From an uncultured Clostridia bacterium (lineage in GTDB: Bacteria > Bacillota_A > Clostridia > Oscillospirales > Oscillospiraceae), in the NCBI GenBank assembly GCA_949289625.1, contig CASEPH010000123.1, positions 1 through 23,245 on the forward strand: a stretch of 23,245 nt of DNA. Direction: 5' to 3'. Each line of letters starts with the position of its first letter. The first letter of the stretch is position 1. Shown piece by piece: positions 6,380 to 14,825 of the stretch. The position numbers and the translations under genes were made by a program. The notes beneath the pieces are model-generated. The model was given only the letters and a program-made list of their open reading frames with translations. It made no database searches and was not told the DNA's origin.

Positions 6380-7669
6380 TACCAGAGCCGGTTCCTTCTC
6401 TGCGGTCTTCCGCTTTTTCTGGGCGTTGGCCAGCATGAGCTTGATCCGGTTTTCCTGATTGATCCGGGTGGCACCGGGGTCATAGTCGATGGCCACAATG
6501 TTGGAGTCAGGATAATCCTCCTTCAGCCGCCGGATCATGCCCTTACCCACGATGTGGTTGGGCAGGCAGCCAAAGGGCTGGGTACACACAATGTTGGGCA
6601 CCCCGGAGTGGATCAGCTCCAGCATCTCCGCGGTGAGGAGCCACCCCTCGCCCATCTTGTTGCCGTCTCCCAGATACCCCTGCACCAGCTGGTGCAGATC
6701 GTTGAAATCGCCGGGGGCCCGGAACCGGCCGGACCGCTTCAGAGCGTCGATCATGGCGTGCTGATACTTCATCAGGTATTTCTCCAGGAACCGGCAGATC
6801 TTCTTTTTCAGCAGCGGACCGCCGTACAGATCCACATCCACGTCCCGATTGTAGACCTTGAAAATGATGAAGTCCATCAGGCCGGGGATCACCGGCTCTG
6901 CCCCCTCGCTGAGGAGGAAGTTGGCCAGATCGTTGTTGCCCAGGGGGGCATATTTCACATAGATCTCCCCCACGACGCCGACCCGGACCCGTTCCTCCTG
7001 GGAAACGGGGACCTTTTTAAATTCTTCAATAATGTAGTCGAAGTTTTTGACCATGGATTTAAAGGACATACCCCGACCGGCCCGCATCTCTCCCAGGAGA
7101 TACTCCCGGCAGGCCGCCAGGCATTTATCCGTATCCCCCTTCTGGAGCTCGTAGGGCCGGACCTGCCAGCCCACGTTCATCATCAGGTCCCCGTAGATCA
7201 CGGCAAAAACCGCCTTCCGAAGGATGTCCAGGGTCAGCTTGAAACCGGGGTTTTTCTCCATACCGGAGAGGTTCAGGGAGATCACCGGCACATATTCCAG
7301 CCCTGCCCGGGCCAATGCCTTCCGCAGCAGGTGGATATAGTTGGAGGCTCGGCAGCCGCCGCCGGTCTGGGTGATGAACAGGGCCACCTTATGGGGATCA
7401 TAGCCCCCCCGGTGAATGGCGTCGATCAGCTGTCCGATGACCAGGATGGCGGGATAACAGGCGTCGTTGTGGACGTATTTCTGCCCTTCCTCCAGGATGG
7501 TGTGGGCAGTGGTATTGAGCATTTTGACCTTGTAGCCTGCCTCCAGCAGAATGCTCTCCAGCATGGCAAAATGGTCCGGCAGCATCTGAGGGGCCAGAAT
7601 GGTGTATTCCTTGGCCATCTCCTTGGTAAACAGGAGCCGGCCGGTTTTGTCGTAAACAAGCTTTGCCAT
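6377..7669 (-). CDS. HgdB-like/activase-associated Cys protein (acyl-CoA dehydratase activase-related)
   Basis: 430 aa. The ATG at 7669 follows GGAGGCG and begins M-A-K-L-V-Y-D; the longer open frame upstream overlaps the preceding gene and is not used. The protein resembles the C-terminal part of large single-chain 'acyl-CoA dehydratase activase-related' proteins and the 2-hydroxyacyl-CoA dehydratase D-component (HgdB/FldC/BcrB) fold. Conserved cysteines that could bind an Fe-S cluster are Cys71 (N-D-A-C-Y-P), Cys106 (G-G-G-C-R-A-S-N) and Cys362/Cys368 (C-T-Q-P-F-G-C-L-P-N-H). A G-E-I-Y-V-K-Y stretch sits at about 234-240. The start lies 2 nt after the stop of the 978-aa activase gene, so the two are almost certainly translated together and probably form one complex. 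The substrate is unknown. Double-cubane cluster proteins are distant relatives, but I cannot say which cluster this one holds. Confidence 0.75.
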   Translation of the reverse strand: MAKLVYDKTGRLLFTKEMAKEYTILAPQMLPDHFAMLESILLEAGYKVKMLNTTAHTILEEGQKYVHNDACYPAILVIGQLIDAIHRGGYDPHKVALFITQTGGGCRASNYIHLLRKALARAGLEYVPVISLNLSGMEKNPGFKLTLDILRKAVFAVIYGDLMMNVGWQVRPYELQKGDTDKCLAACREYLLGEMRAGRGMSFKSMVKNFDYIIEEFKKVPVSQEERVRVGVVGEIYVKYAPLGNNDLANFLLSEGAEPVIPGLMDFIIFKVYNRDVDVDLYGGPLLKKKICRFLEKYLMKYQHAMIDALKRSGRFRAPGDFNDLHQLVQGYLGDGNKMGEGWLLTAEMLELIHSGVPNIVCTQPFGCLPNHIVGKGMIRRLKEDYPDSNIVAIDYDPGATRINQENRIKLMLANAQKKRKTAEKEPALV

Positions 7670-7671
7670 AC

Positions 7672-10608
7672 TTACGCCTCCTCCTTTCTGGCATCCATGG
7701 CGGCCATCAGACTGCGGATGCGGATCCGAACGGCCCCCAGGTTGGAAATATCGTCGATTTTCAGCTGGGTATAGAGCTTGCCTCCGGATTCCAGAATGGA
7801 GCGCAGCTCGTCGGTGGTGATGGCGTCGGTGCCGCAGCCGAAGGACACCAGCTGGACCATCTGCATATCCTTCTGGGTGGTGACATACCGGGCCGCGTTG
7901 TACATCCGGCTCTGGAAGGTCCACTGGTTGAGGACGGTACGGGTGGCGTAGCCCAGCTTGTCGGAAAGGCAATCCTCGGTGATAAGTACAAAGCCGAAGG
8001 AGGTGATGAGGTCGTTGATGCCGTGGCTGATCTCCGGGTCGATGTGGTAGGGCCGTCCGGCGATGACCATGATGGGCCGTCCCTCCTGCCGGGCCTGGTC
8101 AATGTACTGCTGGCCGGTTTTCCGAACCTGGGCGATGTAGTTGTCATAGGCATCGTAAGCAGCACGGGCCGCCAGGAGCACCTCTTTTTTGGGGATGCTG
8201 TATTCCTGATGGAAGAACTCCGACAGACGTTTGGCGCAGTCCTTCCGCCGCCACAGCCCCACATAGGGATTGTAGAACCGGACCTTTTGCAGAGCCGGCA
8301 CGTTGGCAGCCAGCAGCTCGGGATAGTAGGCCACCACAGGGCAGTTGTAGTGGTTGTCGCCGATGCCCTCGTCGTTGTTATAGGACATGCAGGGATACCA
8401 GATGGCGTCCACGCCCTCCTCCACCAGCGCCTCCACATGGCCGTGGAGCAGCTTGGCGGGATAGCACACCGTGTCCGAAGGGATGGTGTGCTGACCCTTG
8501 AGGTAGATTCCCCGGGAGGACTCCGGCGAGAGCACCACCTCAAAATTCAGCTTGGTAAAGAAGGTATACCAGAAGGGTAGATTCTCATACATATTCAGGC
8601 CGAAGGGAATCCCCATGCGGCCCCTTGCCCCGGTGCCGGAACCCTTTCCTTCCATGGCCCGGAGCTGCTGATATTTATAGTGGAACATATCGGGCATTTC
8701 GATCTTTTTCTTGCCCAGGGGCTTGGAGCAGCGGTTGCCGGAGATAAACCGGCGGCCGCCGTCAAAGATATTGATGGTCAGGGCACAGTGGTTGGTGCAG
8801 CCCTTGCAGGTGGTGGGATTGGCCTTATGGGAGAAGGATTTCAGTTCCTCCGCCGTCAGGATTTTGGATTGATCCAGTCCCAGGTCCATGGCATAGAGGG
8901 CAGCGCCATAGGCTCCCATCAGGCCGGCGATGGTGGGCCGGGTTACGTTGCGGCCCAGCTCCAGCTCAAAGGCCCGGAGCACCGCATCGTTGAGGAAGGT
9001 GCCGCCCTGGACCACGATATTCTTGCCCAGGTCGTCGGCAGAGGCGGCCCGGATGACCTTGTACACCGCGTTTTTCACAATGGAGATGGACAGGCCTGCG
9101 GAGATATCCTCCACCGTAGCGCCGTCCTTCTGGGCCTGCTTCACCGAGGAATTCATAAACACGGTGCAGCGGGAGCCCAGATTCACCGGATGCTTGGCCA
9201 TCAGGCCCATTTTGGAGAAATCGGCGATGGTATAGCCCAAAGCCTTGGCAAAGGTCTCGATAAAGCTGCCGCAGCCAGAGGAACAGGCCTCGTTGAGCAT
9301 GATGGAATCCACCGCGTTGTTGCGGATTTTAAAGCACTTCATGTCCTGGCCGCCGATGTCGATGATAAAGTCCACGCCCGGTGCGAAGTGGGACGCCGCC
9401 CGGAAGTGGGCCACGGTTTCCACCAGGCCGGTATCCACCTGAAAGGCCGCGGTAATCAAATCCTCGCCGTATCCGGTGACCGCACTGCCGGCGATGGTGA
9501 TCCGGTCTCCGCAGAGGTCATAGATTTGATGCAGCTGGTCGAGAACCACGGACACGGGGTTTCCCTGGTTGGAGTGGTAGTAAGTATAGAGCAGGCCGCC
9601 ATCCGGGGCGATCAGGCACAGCTTTGTGGTGGTGGAACCGGCGTCGATGCCCAGATAGGCCTTGCCGGCGTAGGTCGAAATATCCACCTCCGGAGGCTTC
9701 TTGGAATTGTGCCGGGCCAGGAACTCGTCATATTCCGCCTGGTTCTGGAACAGGGGCTCCATGGTCTGGGTATTGCCCCGATCCTCCACCGCATGTTCCA
9801 GGCGCTGGAGCACGTCCTCGTAGCATTCCGGCTCGTAGCCCTCCGCGCAGAGTCCCGCGCCAATGGCCGCAAAGCAGTCACCGTTTTCCGGGAATATGGC
9901 GTGCTCGTCATCCAGTTTCAGCGTCTCCTGGAACCGCTGCCGCAGTCCCTTGAGGAAGTGGAGGGGTCCTCCCAGGAACACCACCTTGCCGGCAATATCC
10001 CGGCCCTGGGCCAGGCCTGCCACGGTCTGATCCACCACCGCCTGGAAGATGGAGGCGGCCACATCCTCTTTCCGGGCCCCCTGGTTCAGGATGGGCTGGA
10101 TGTCGGATTTGGCAAAGACGCCGCAGCGGGAGGCAATGGGATAGATTTTTTCGTAATTCATACTGAGCTGATCCAGCTCATCGGCGGAGACCCCCACCAG
10201 GGTGGCCATCTGGTCGATAAAGGCGCCGGTACCGCCGGCACAGGAGCCGTTCATCCGTTCCTCCAGGGAACCGCCGAAGAAGATGATCTTGGCGTCCTCG
10301 CCGCCCAGTTCAATGACGGCGTCGGTGTCGGGGATAAACTTTTCCACCGCCTCCGCCGTGGCAAAGACCTCCTGGACAAAATTCACATTGGCGCTTTTCG
10401 CCAGGCCCAGGCCCGCCGAGCCGGTGATGACAGTCCGGACCTGCTGCCCTTCCAGCAGCTTGCCGGTGAGCCGCAGCAGCTCGCAGGTCTTGTCCCGCAC
10501 CATGGAGAAATGGCGCTCATAGGAGCGGTAAAGCAGGTCATTGTCCTCACTGAGCACAATGACCTTCACCGTGGTGGAGCCCACGTCGATTCCGATTTTT
10601 AAACTCAT
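7672..10608 (-). CDS. Double BcrAD/BadFG ATPase with DUF2229 (acyl-CoA dehydratase activase-related)
   Basis: 978 aa from the ATG at 10608, which has AGGTGA 7-8 bp upstream; an in-frame GTG 9 bp earlier overlaps that site. The protein has two tandem ASKHA-fold ATPase domains. The first (about 3-255) has D-V-G-S-T-T-V-K, G-G-E-D-A-K, Cys123 in G-S-C-A-G-G-T-G and Cys162. The second (about 318-575) has D-A-G-S-T-T-T-K, G-G-Q-D-M-K and Cys442/446 in A-C-S-S-G-C-G. A Cys motif follows (C601-x2-C-x3-C608, then C627), then a DUF2229/HgdB-like region (about 660-930) with Cys715, 740, 756 and 925. Activases of this family use ATP hydrolysis to drive one electron from a [4Fe-4S] cluster to a partner. 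In many Firmicutes the protein is a single chain of about 1,400 aa; here the end is a separate gene 2 nt downstream. The physiological reaction is unknown. Confidence 0.82.
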   Translation of the reverse strand: MSLKIGIDVGSTTVKVIVLSEDNDLLYRSYERHFSMVRDKTCELLRLTGKLLEGQQVRTVITGSAGLGLAKSANVNFVQEVFATAEAVEKFIPDTDAVIELGGEDAKIIFFGGSLEERMNGSCAGGTGAFIDQMATLVGVSADELDQLSMNYEKIYPIASRCGVFAKSDIQPILNQGARKEDVAASIFQAVVDQTVAGLAQGRDIAGKVVFLGGPLHFLKGLRQRFQETLKLDDEHAIFPENGDCFAAIGAGLCAEGYEPECYEDVLQRLEHAVEDRGNTQTMEPLFQNQAEYDEFLARHNSKKPPEVDISTYAGKAYLGIDAGSTTTKLCLIAPDGGLLYTYYHSNQGNPVSVVLDQLHQIYDLCGDRITIAGSAVTGYGEDLITAAFQVDTGLVETVAHFRAASHFAPGVDFIIDIGGQDMKCFKIRNNAVDSIMLNEACSSGCGSFIETFAKALGYTIADFSKMGLMAKHPVNLGSRCTVFMNSSVKQAQKDGATVEDISAGLSISIVKNAVYKVIRAASADDLGKNIVVQGGTFLNDAVLRAFELELGRNVTRPTIAGLMGAYGAALYAMDLGLDQSKILTAEELKSFSHKANPTTCKGCTNHCALTINIFDGGRRFISGNRCSKPLGKKKIEMPDMFHYKYQQLRAMEGKGSGTGARGRMGIPFGLNMYENLPFWYTFFTKLNFEVVLSPESSRGIYLKGQHTIPSDTVCYPAKLLHGHVEALVEEGVDAIWYPCMSYNNDEGIGDNHYNCPVVAYYPELLAANVPALQKVRFYNPYVGLWRRKDCAKRLSEFFHQEYSIPKKEVLLAARAAYDAYDNYIAQVRKTGQQYIDQARQEGRPIMVIAGRPYHIDPEISHGINDLITSFGFVLITEDCLSDKLGYATRTVLNQWTFQSRMYNAARYVTTQKDMQMVQLVSFGCGTDAITTDELRSILESGGKLYTQLKIDDISNLGAVRIRIRSLMAAMDARKEEA

Positions 10609-10669
10609 GCAATTCACCTGATATATCTGAATATTTTTTACTTACAAATAAACGCCGTTCCGGTCCGGC

Positions 10670-11398
10670 CTAAAACTCTCCCGCCTGGAACATCACTGCG
10701 GAAAGGGCGCACAAAGGGGCCGTTTCGCACCGGAGGATCCGGCGGCCCAGACTGCAGATCTCCAGGCCGGCCTTTTGGGCCTGTTCGGCCTCCTGGGGGG
10801 CAAAGCCGCCCTCGGGCCCGGTCATCAGCGATATGGTCTGAAATTCCCCTGCCAAGGCATCGGAGAGGGTGCGCTGGTTCTCATTTTCATAGAAAAACAG
10901 GGCCTTCTCTGCGGATGCTGCCCGCTGGAGGGCCGATTCATAGGAGGATAGGGCCAGCACTTGGGGGATCCGGCCTCGTCCGGATTGTTCCGCCGCTGCT
11001 GCTGCGATCTTCTGCCACCGGGGCAGCTTTTTTGCCAGGGTTTTCTCGTCCAGCTTCGCCACGCACCGGCTGCTGGGGAATCCGATGATCTCCCCGGCCC
11101 CCAATTCGGTAGCCTTCTGAATCACATGCTCGAACTTGTCCCCCTTGGCATAGCCCATGTAGACCGACACGAAGACCTGTGCCTCGGATTCTGCCCTGCA
11201 TTGGCGTTCCACCGTCAGGCAGACCTGCTCCGGGCTAATATCGGAGATCACACAGTGATAGTCCGTCCCCTGCCCGTCGCAGAGGATCACGGCGTCGCCG
11301 CATTTCAGCCGCAGCACCTTGGCATGGCCCGCCTGCTCCCCGGTAAGCACCGCGGACTGGGGGCCCACCTGTTCCGCATCTACAAAAAACCGCGGCAT
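10670..11398 (-). CDS. rsmE: RsmE, 16S rRNA (uracil-1498-N3)-methyltransferase
   Basis: RsmE methylates N3 of U1498 in 16S rRNA of the 30S subunit, using S-adenosylmethionine. The ATG at 11398 gives 242 aa, the usual family length, beginning M-P-R-F-F-V-D. The longer open frame upstream is not conserved and lacks a ribosome binding site, while GGAGGCGGAG precedes the chosen start. The N-terminal PUA-like domain (1-70) contains G-E-Q-A-G-H-A-K-V-L-R. The C-terminal SPOUT domain has the SAM-binding knot: G194-P-E-G-G-F and L-G-R-R-I-L-R-C-E-T-A-P near 217-228. The activase gene begins 61 bp downstream with no clear terminator between, so the three minus-strand genes may share a transcript. Confidence 0.95.
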   Translation of the reverse strand: MPRFFVDAEQVGPQSAVLTGEQAGHAKVLRLKCGDAVILCDGQGTDYHCVISDISPEQVCLTVERQCRAESEAQVFVSVYMGYAKGDKFEHVIQKATELGAGEIIGFPSSRCVAKLDEKTLAKKLPRWQKIAAAAAEQSGRGRIPQVLALSSYESALQRAASAEKALFFYENENQRTLSDALAGEFQTISLMTGPEGGFAPQEAEQAQKAGLEICSLGRRILRCETAPLCALSAVMFQAGEF

Positions 11399-11447
11399 TT
11401 CCGCTCCGCCTCCTTCTGTCCATGATCTACAATATACGCACGACGCC

Positions 11448-11476
11448 ATTTTAACAGAATCTTGGTTGTTTTGCAA
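11448..11476 (-). promoter_or_regulatory. Promoter of rsmE and probably of the activase genes
   Basis: On the minus strand the -35 box is TTGCAA (11476-11471), the spacer is 17 bp, and the -10 box is TAAAAT (11453-11448) preceded by TGT (extended -10). The start site near 11441 gives a leader of about 40 nt. It diverges from the tRNA-Leu promoter. Confidence 0.6.
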
Positions 11477-11517
11477 CGGAAAATCCCTGGAAGCCATAAG
11501 AAAAAGAAAAAATTGAG

Positions 11518-11545
11518 TTGACAAACGAAAATGCTGTGCTATAAT
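11518..11545 (+). promoter_or_regulatory. Promoter of tRNA-Leu
   Basis: Perfect -35 TTGACA (11518-11523), 16-bp spacer, and perfect -10 TATAAT (11540-11545) with an upstream TGC. The tRNA starts 15 bp after the -10 box, so leader RNA is minimal. Confidence 0.85.
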
Positions 11546-11560
11546 AATTCATGCTGATTT

Positions 11561-11647
11561 GCGGATGTGCTGGAATAGGTAGACTGGCCAGCTTGAGGTG
11601 CTGGTGCTCGTATGGGCGTGCGGGTTCGAGTCCCGCCATCCGCACCA
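11561..11647 (+). tRNA. tRNA-Leu (anticodon GAG)
   Basis: 87-nt class II tRNA with a long variable arm. The acceptor stem is GCGGATG/CATCCGC, the anticodon stem CCAGC/GCTGG surrounds TTGAGGT, the variable arm is TGCTCGTATGGGCG, and the T arm is CGGG-TTCGAGT-CCCG-type. The discriminator is A and CCA is encoded (11645-11647). Anticodon GAG reads the leucine codons CUC and CUU. Confidence 0.95.
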
Positions 11648-11684
11648 TCGTCGGAGCAAGCTTGCTTGCTCTGACGATTTTTTA
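11647..11684 (+). terminator. Intrinsic terminator of tRNA-Leu
   Basis: A 14-bp stem (arms 11647-11660 and 11665-11678, one G-T pair) with a 4-nt loop is followed by TTTTT. It begins at the last base of the tRNA. Confidence 0.9.
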
Positions 11685-11708
11685 TTCCTGCAACCATCGA
11701 GCCACCCT

Positions 11709-11742
11709 GCGTCTGAACGTGTTTTGCGTTCAGACGCTTTTT
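11709..11742 (+). terminator. Second, tandem intrinsic terminator
   Basis: A perfect 11-bp stem GCGTCTGAACG (11709-11719) / CGTTCAGACGC (11727-11737) is followed by TTTTT. It lies 25 bp after the first terminator, with no gene in between, and shields the downstream operon from tRNA transcription. Confidence 0.85.
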
Positions 11743-11823
11743 GCTTGCTTAGGCAGAAATGGCTTCTATTCGCGCATAATTTTGAATCACTATAAATTTT
11801 TATCGTTTTTCAATAAATTTTAA

Positions 11824-11852
11824 TTGACTTTCAATGTCTATGGTGCTATCAT
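11824..11852 (+). promoter_or_regulatory. Promoter of the DUF2975-XRE-DUF4173 unit
   Basis: -35 TTGACT (11824-11829), 17-bp spacer, and -10 TATCAT (11847-11852) preceded by TGC. The start would be near 11859, giving a leader of only about 17 nt, which contains the AAGGAGG at 11861-11867. An inverted or overlapping operator for the XRE protein could not be identified. Confidence 0.65.
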
Positions 11853-11875
11853 ATCCCCGAAAGGAGGTCCTCCTC

Positions 11876-12430
11876 ATGGAACAAACCGCTGTACAAAAAC
11901 TGGCCTGGGTACTGAAAATCCTGGTGACAATCACATTTGTCTTGAATCTGCTGGCGCTGCCTCTGGTGCCGGTTCTGGTCTCGCTGCACAGCTGTGGCGT
12001 ACCGCTGCACAGGCTGCTGGAACGTCTTTCCGGCTCCACCACACTGTTTACGCTGCTGTCGGCAGCATGGACCATTCGGTTTTCCTATACCCTGGTGCTT
12101 ACGCTGTTTCTTCTCTTCTGCGGGCTCTGTACCGCCGTGATCCTCTGGCAGGCCCGTCGTGTGCTACACACCATTCTCCTGGGCACGCCCTTTTGCCGGG
12201 AAAACGGCAAAAGTCTCCGCTTGGCCGGGATCTGCTGCTTTCTCATTTCCCTGTTCGCCCTGATCCGCATGGTATGGGGCCTGTTCTACTATGGCAGCAT
12301 CGCTCCCCTGCTCACCTATAACGCACTGTTTGTGCCGGTCTTTTTTATGGGCGGCCTTCTGTGTCTTGTCATGTCGGCGCTCTTCCGTCAGGCTGCGGTT
12401 CTGAAGGAAGAAAGCGATCTGACCATTTGA
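11876..12430 (+). CDS. DUF2975 four-helix membrane protein
   Basis: 184 aa from the ATG at 11876, preceded by AAGGAGG with 8-bp spacing. An in-frame upstream ATG at 11840 overlaps the promoter and is rejected. The protein has four hydrophobic helices at about 12-38, 66-92, 115-137 and 150-174, with little between them. This pattern, and the small XRE gene directly downstream, match the widespread DUF2975 + YozG-type regulator pairs of Firmicutes. No catalytic residues are seen and the function of DUF2975 is not known. The paired regulator may sense membrane or cell-envelope state through it (inference). Confidence 0.75.
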   Translation: MEQTAVQKLAWVLKILVTITFVLNLLALPLVPVLVSLHSCGVPLHRLLERLSGSTTLFTLLSAAWTIRFSYTLVLTLFLLFCGLCTAVILWQARRVLHTILLGTPFCRENGKSLRLAGICCFLISLFALIRMVWGLFYYGSIAPLLTYNALFVPVFFMGGLLCLVMSALFRQAAVLKEESDLTI

Positions 12431-12443
12431 GGGAGGTGGGGGT

Positions 12444-12686
12444 ATGGCAATTGTCGTCAACCTGGATGTGATGATGGCCAAGCGGAAAATGAGCCTCAAC
12501 GAACTGGCGCAAAAGGTAGACCTAACCCTGGCCAACCTATCCATCCTAAAAAATAACCACGCCAAGGCGGTGCGCTTTACCACCCTGGAGGCCATCTGCC
12601 GGGTGCTGGATTGTCAGCCGGGGGATATTCTGGAGTATGTACCCGATCCCACCGACCAGCCCGTGAAAGGAGCTTACGATGCCTGA
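12444..12686 (+). CDS. Small XRE-family transcriptional regulator (YozG-like)
   Basis: 80 aa consisting almost entirely of a Cro/C1-type helix-turn-helix. The segment M-S-L-N-E-L-A-Q-K-V-D-L-T-L-A-N-L-S (about 14-31) forms helices 1-3, followed by A-V-R-F-T-T-L-E-A-I-C-R-V-L-D-C-Q-P-G-D-I-L (43-64), the usual 'single out of a few copies' XRE ending. The length and sequence match the HTH_26/YozG group that accompanies DUF2975 proteins. A GGGAGGTGG ribosome binding site precedes it, 13 bp after the DUF2975 stop. Its stop overlaps the start of the DUF4173 gene by 8 nt, tying the three together. It probably regulates its own operon. Confidence 0.88.
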   Translation: MAIVVNLDVMMAKRKMSLNELAQKVDLTLANLSILKNNHAKAVRFTTLEAICRVLDCQPGDILEYVPDPTDQPVKGAYDA

Positions 12687-14166
12687 TTATTCTGATCCTG
12701 TCTTATCCACCCAATCCCCGTCGGCTTCTAAGGAGCCCCAGCAGGAATCCACACCGAAGTGGCAAATCGACCGCCGGGACCGTCTGGCGCTGCCGCTGAC
12801 CTTATTGGTGGCGCTGCTGGCCGTGCAGGTGCTGCTCTACAGCCCTGCCCTCCCCGGGCTGGGCATGACAGTGCTGGTTTTGGCCTGGTATGTCCTTCGA
12901 TTTCTCCACGGCGGCAAGGCCGCCTTTGCCACAAGAGGCAGCCGACTGCTTCTTGCCGCCGCGCTTCTTCTGGCCCTCACCTTCGCCCTTTTTTCCAATC
13001 CGTATCTGCGGCTCATCAACTTTCCCCTGCTGTTTTGCCTCATGGTGGTGCAGTTCTATGAAGGTACTCCCGGGGCCGGCTCCTGGCAGACTCCCTCTGT
13101 TCTGTTCCGCCGTGCCGCCCTGTTCTTTATCGGGCTCTTTTGCCGCCTGGAGGCTCTAGGAGCGGTACTCACCGGCCTAGCTGCGGGCAGGAAACAAAAG
13201 CGTTTTCTATCGGCGCTGTCTGGCACCGCTGTAGGGCTGATCCTTCTGGGGATGATCCTTCCCCTCCTCCGTTCCGCCGACGCCATCTTTGCCTCCCTCA
13301 CCAATCAGGCTGCGGCATGGATGACCCAAAATCTCAGCCAGACCCTGTTTCGCCTGGTGCTTTCCGTGATCCTGACCCCCTTCTTGTTCTCCCTGCTGCA
13401 CCAGCTTCGCTATCCCAAGGCGCCCTCGGACACAGCTGCCCCGCACCGGACCGGCGTGGATCCCAGCATGTCCATCGTGATCCTTTTGCTGCTGGACATC
13501 ACATATCTGTTCTTTCTTGGAACCCAGCTTGCCGCCCTGTTCGGCGGTGAGGACTATGTATCCGCAGCCGGGGTCAGCTATGCCGAATACGCCCGCAGCG
13601 GCTTCTTCCAGCTGGTCTGGGTGGCCCTGCTCAATCTGACCGTCATTGTTCTGTGTGTCCATCTGAGCCTCCATGAAGGCAGGGGCTGGAAAGCGGTGCA
13701 GATTCTTTCCACCCTGCTGGTGGTGCTCACTGCTGTACTGCTGGTGTCGGCCTGTGCCCGGATGACCCTCTATGTCACGGTTTATGGGCTGTCCATGAAG
13801 CGGCTTTTCACCTACTGGGCCATGACCTTCCTGGGGATCTGCCTGCTATGCGCGCTGCGAAAGATTTTCGTGCCCTCCTTTGGCTTTTTCCGGATCTGCT
13901 TTTCCGTGGGGGTGACGTGCTGGCTGCTGTTCAACTATGTGGGGCCGGACGCCCTCATCGCCCGGTACAATGTCAGCGCCTATCAGTCCGGCCAGATCGA
14001 ATGGATCGACACCGACTATCTGGCCACCCTTTCCTATGATACCCTGGATATTCTGGAGGAACTCCCCAATTGCCAGCGTTTCGTGGCGGACCGCAGAGCG
14101 CTGGCCGCGGAAAGTGCCTCCAACTGGCAGACCTGGTCTTTCTCGGCCTGGCGGAATCAAGACTAG
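12679..14166 (+). CDS. DUF4173 polytopic membrane protein
   Basis: 495 aa with about ten to eleven hydrophobic helices between residues 36 and 425, an N-terminal cytoplasmic Ser/Pro/Gln-rich segment, and a soluble C-terminal tail. The last third, with the R-L-F-T-Y-W-A-M-T-F helix start and N-Y-V-G-P-D-A-L-I-A-R-Y-N-V, is the DUF4173 signature. The following stretch D-T-D-Y-L-A-T-L-S-Y-D-T-L is also typical. The start codon lies inside the end of the XRE gene (8-nt overlap) with AAAGGAG upstream. The biochemical function of DUF4173 is unknown; members often sit beside regulators and envelope genes. The 138 bp after it contain no terminator I can see, so transcription may continue into the next gene. 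Confidence 0.78.
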   Translation: MPDYSDPVLSTQSPSASKEPQQESTPKWQIDRRDRLALPLTLLVALLAVQVLLYSPALPGLGMTVLVLAWYVLRFLHGGKAAFATRGSRLLLAAALLLALTFALFSNPYLRLINFPLLFCLMVVQFYEGTPGAGSWQTPSVLFRRAALFFIGLFCRLEALGAVLTGLAAGRKQKRFLSALSGTAVGLILLGMILPLLRSADAIFASLTNQAAAWMTQNLSQTLFRLVLSVILTPFLFSLLHQLRYPKAPSDTAAPHRTGVDPSMSIVILLLLDITYLFFLGTQLAALFGGEDYVSAAGVSYAEYARSGFFQLVWVALLNLTVIVLCVHLSLHEGRGWKAVQILSTLLVVLTAVLLVSACARMTLYVTVYGLSMKRLFTYWAMTFLGICLLCALRKIFVPSFGFFRICFSVGVTCWLLFNYVGPDALIARYNVSAYQSGQIEWIDTDYLATLSYDTLDILEELPNCQRFVADRRALAAESASNWQTWSFSAWRNQD

Positions 14167-14304
14167 CCCTATTTCTGCTCACCACGATTTTTCCTCCCGC
14201 TCCCCTGCCAAAGGACGCCCAGGACACAGTATGGACACATGGCCGCGATAGGCTGAAAGCAGAAGGAGCCCCACATCTGGAAAGAGGAAGGAGCATCAGG
14301 AGAA

Positions 14305-14811
14305 ATGAACTATCAGGAAATACTGGATCGTCTCCCAAAACTGCGGATCAAAAAACGGTGGATCGTTTTGGGTGGGAGCCTTTTCATTGTGGCGGCCATC
14401 GCAATCTATCTCCTGCTGCCAGTCACCTTTGTGGATTTCTCGGCGTCAGAGGTGACCAAGCTGGAGATTTTCAACGGTAACAACGGTCAGACCGTGGTCC
14501 TCACCGACGGCGATCATGTCTATGAGAATGAGGAAGGCGAAATCGTTGTGGTGCCGGACCGGGAAGTGATCCAGCGGATCGTGGACGAGTTCTACGGCAT
14601 CCAGTTCAAGCGGACGGGTACTCGGTTTGGGATGGGAACCTCCTTCTGGTTTACCTTCAACGACGATGAGGATACCACCTTTATCCTCATGTCTGAGGAT
14701 CAGGCCAGCCGGGGCCGCTTCTTCTATGAACCGGTGGACGGTAGAGATTATTCCGACCTCTGCCACTATCTGTCGGAGATCACAGGCTGGCCGGCCGGAG
14801 GCGGATCATAG
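14305..14811 (+). CDS. Single-TM membrane-anchored protein of unknown function
   Basis: I do not recognise this 168-aa protein. It has a short basic N terminus (R-L-P-K-L-R-I-K-K-R-W), one transmembrane helix at about 20-40, and an external, acidic, mainly beta-type domain of about 120 residues. The domain is rich in Asp, Glu and aromatic residues (T-K-L-E-I-F-N-G-N-N-G, F-W-F-T-F-N-D-D-E-D-T-T-F). It has no Cys and no catalytic motif. A GAGGAAGGAG ribosome binding site lies about 11 bp before the ATG. The solute-binding lipoprotein starts 35 bp downstream, so a joint envelope role is possible (inference). Confidence 0.6.
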   Translation: MNYQEILDRLPKLRIKKRWIVLGGSLFIVAAIAIYLLLPVTFVDFSASEVTKLEIFNGNNGQTVVLTDGDHVYENEEGEIVVVPDREVIQRIVDEFYGIQFKRTGTRFGMGTSFWFTFNDDEDTTFILMSEDQASRGRFFYEPVDGRDYSDLCHYLSEITGWPAGGGS

Positions 14812-14825
14812 CCGTATAGCGGTAC

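Noticed and set aside
6224..10602. Long plus-strand frames (516, 305 and 640 aa) across the activase genes
   Set aside because: They mirror the activase coding strand, have no ribosome binding sites or domains, and the minus-strand frames carry the ATPase and Cys motifs.
10618..10669. Possible terminator between rsmE and the activase gene
   Set aside because: Only a 4-5 bp G/C stem with a broken T-run is present, too weak to call; co-transcription is more likely.
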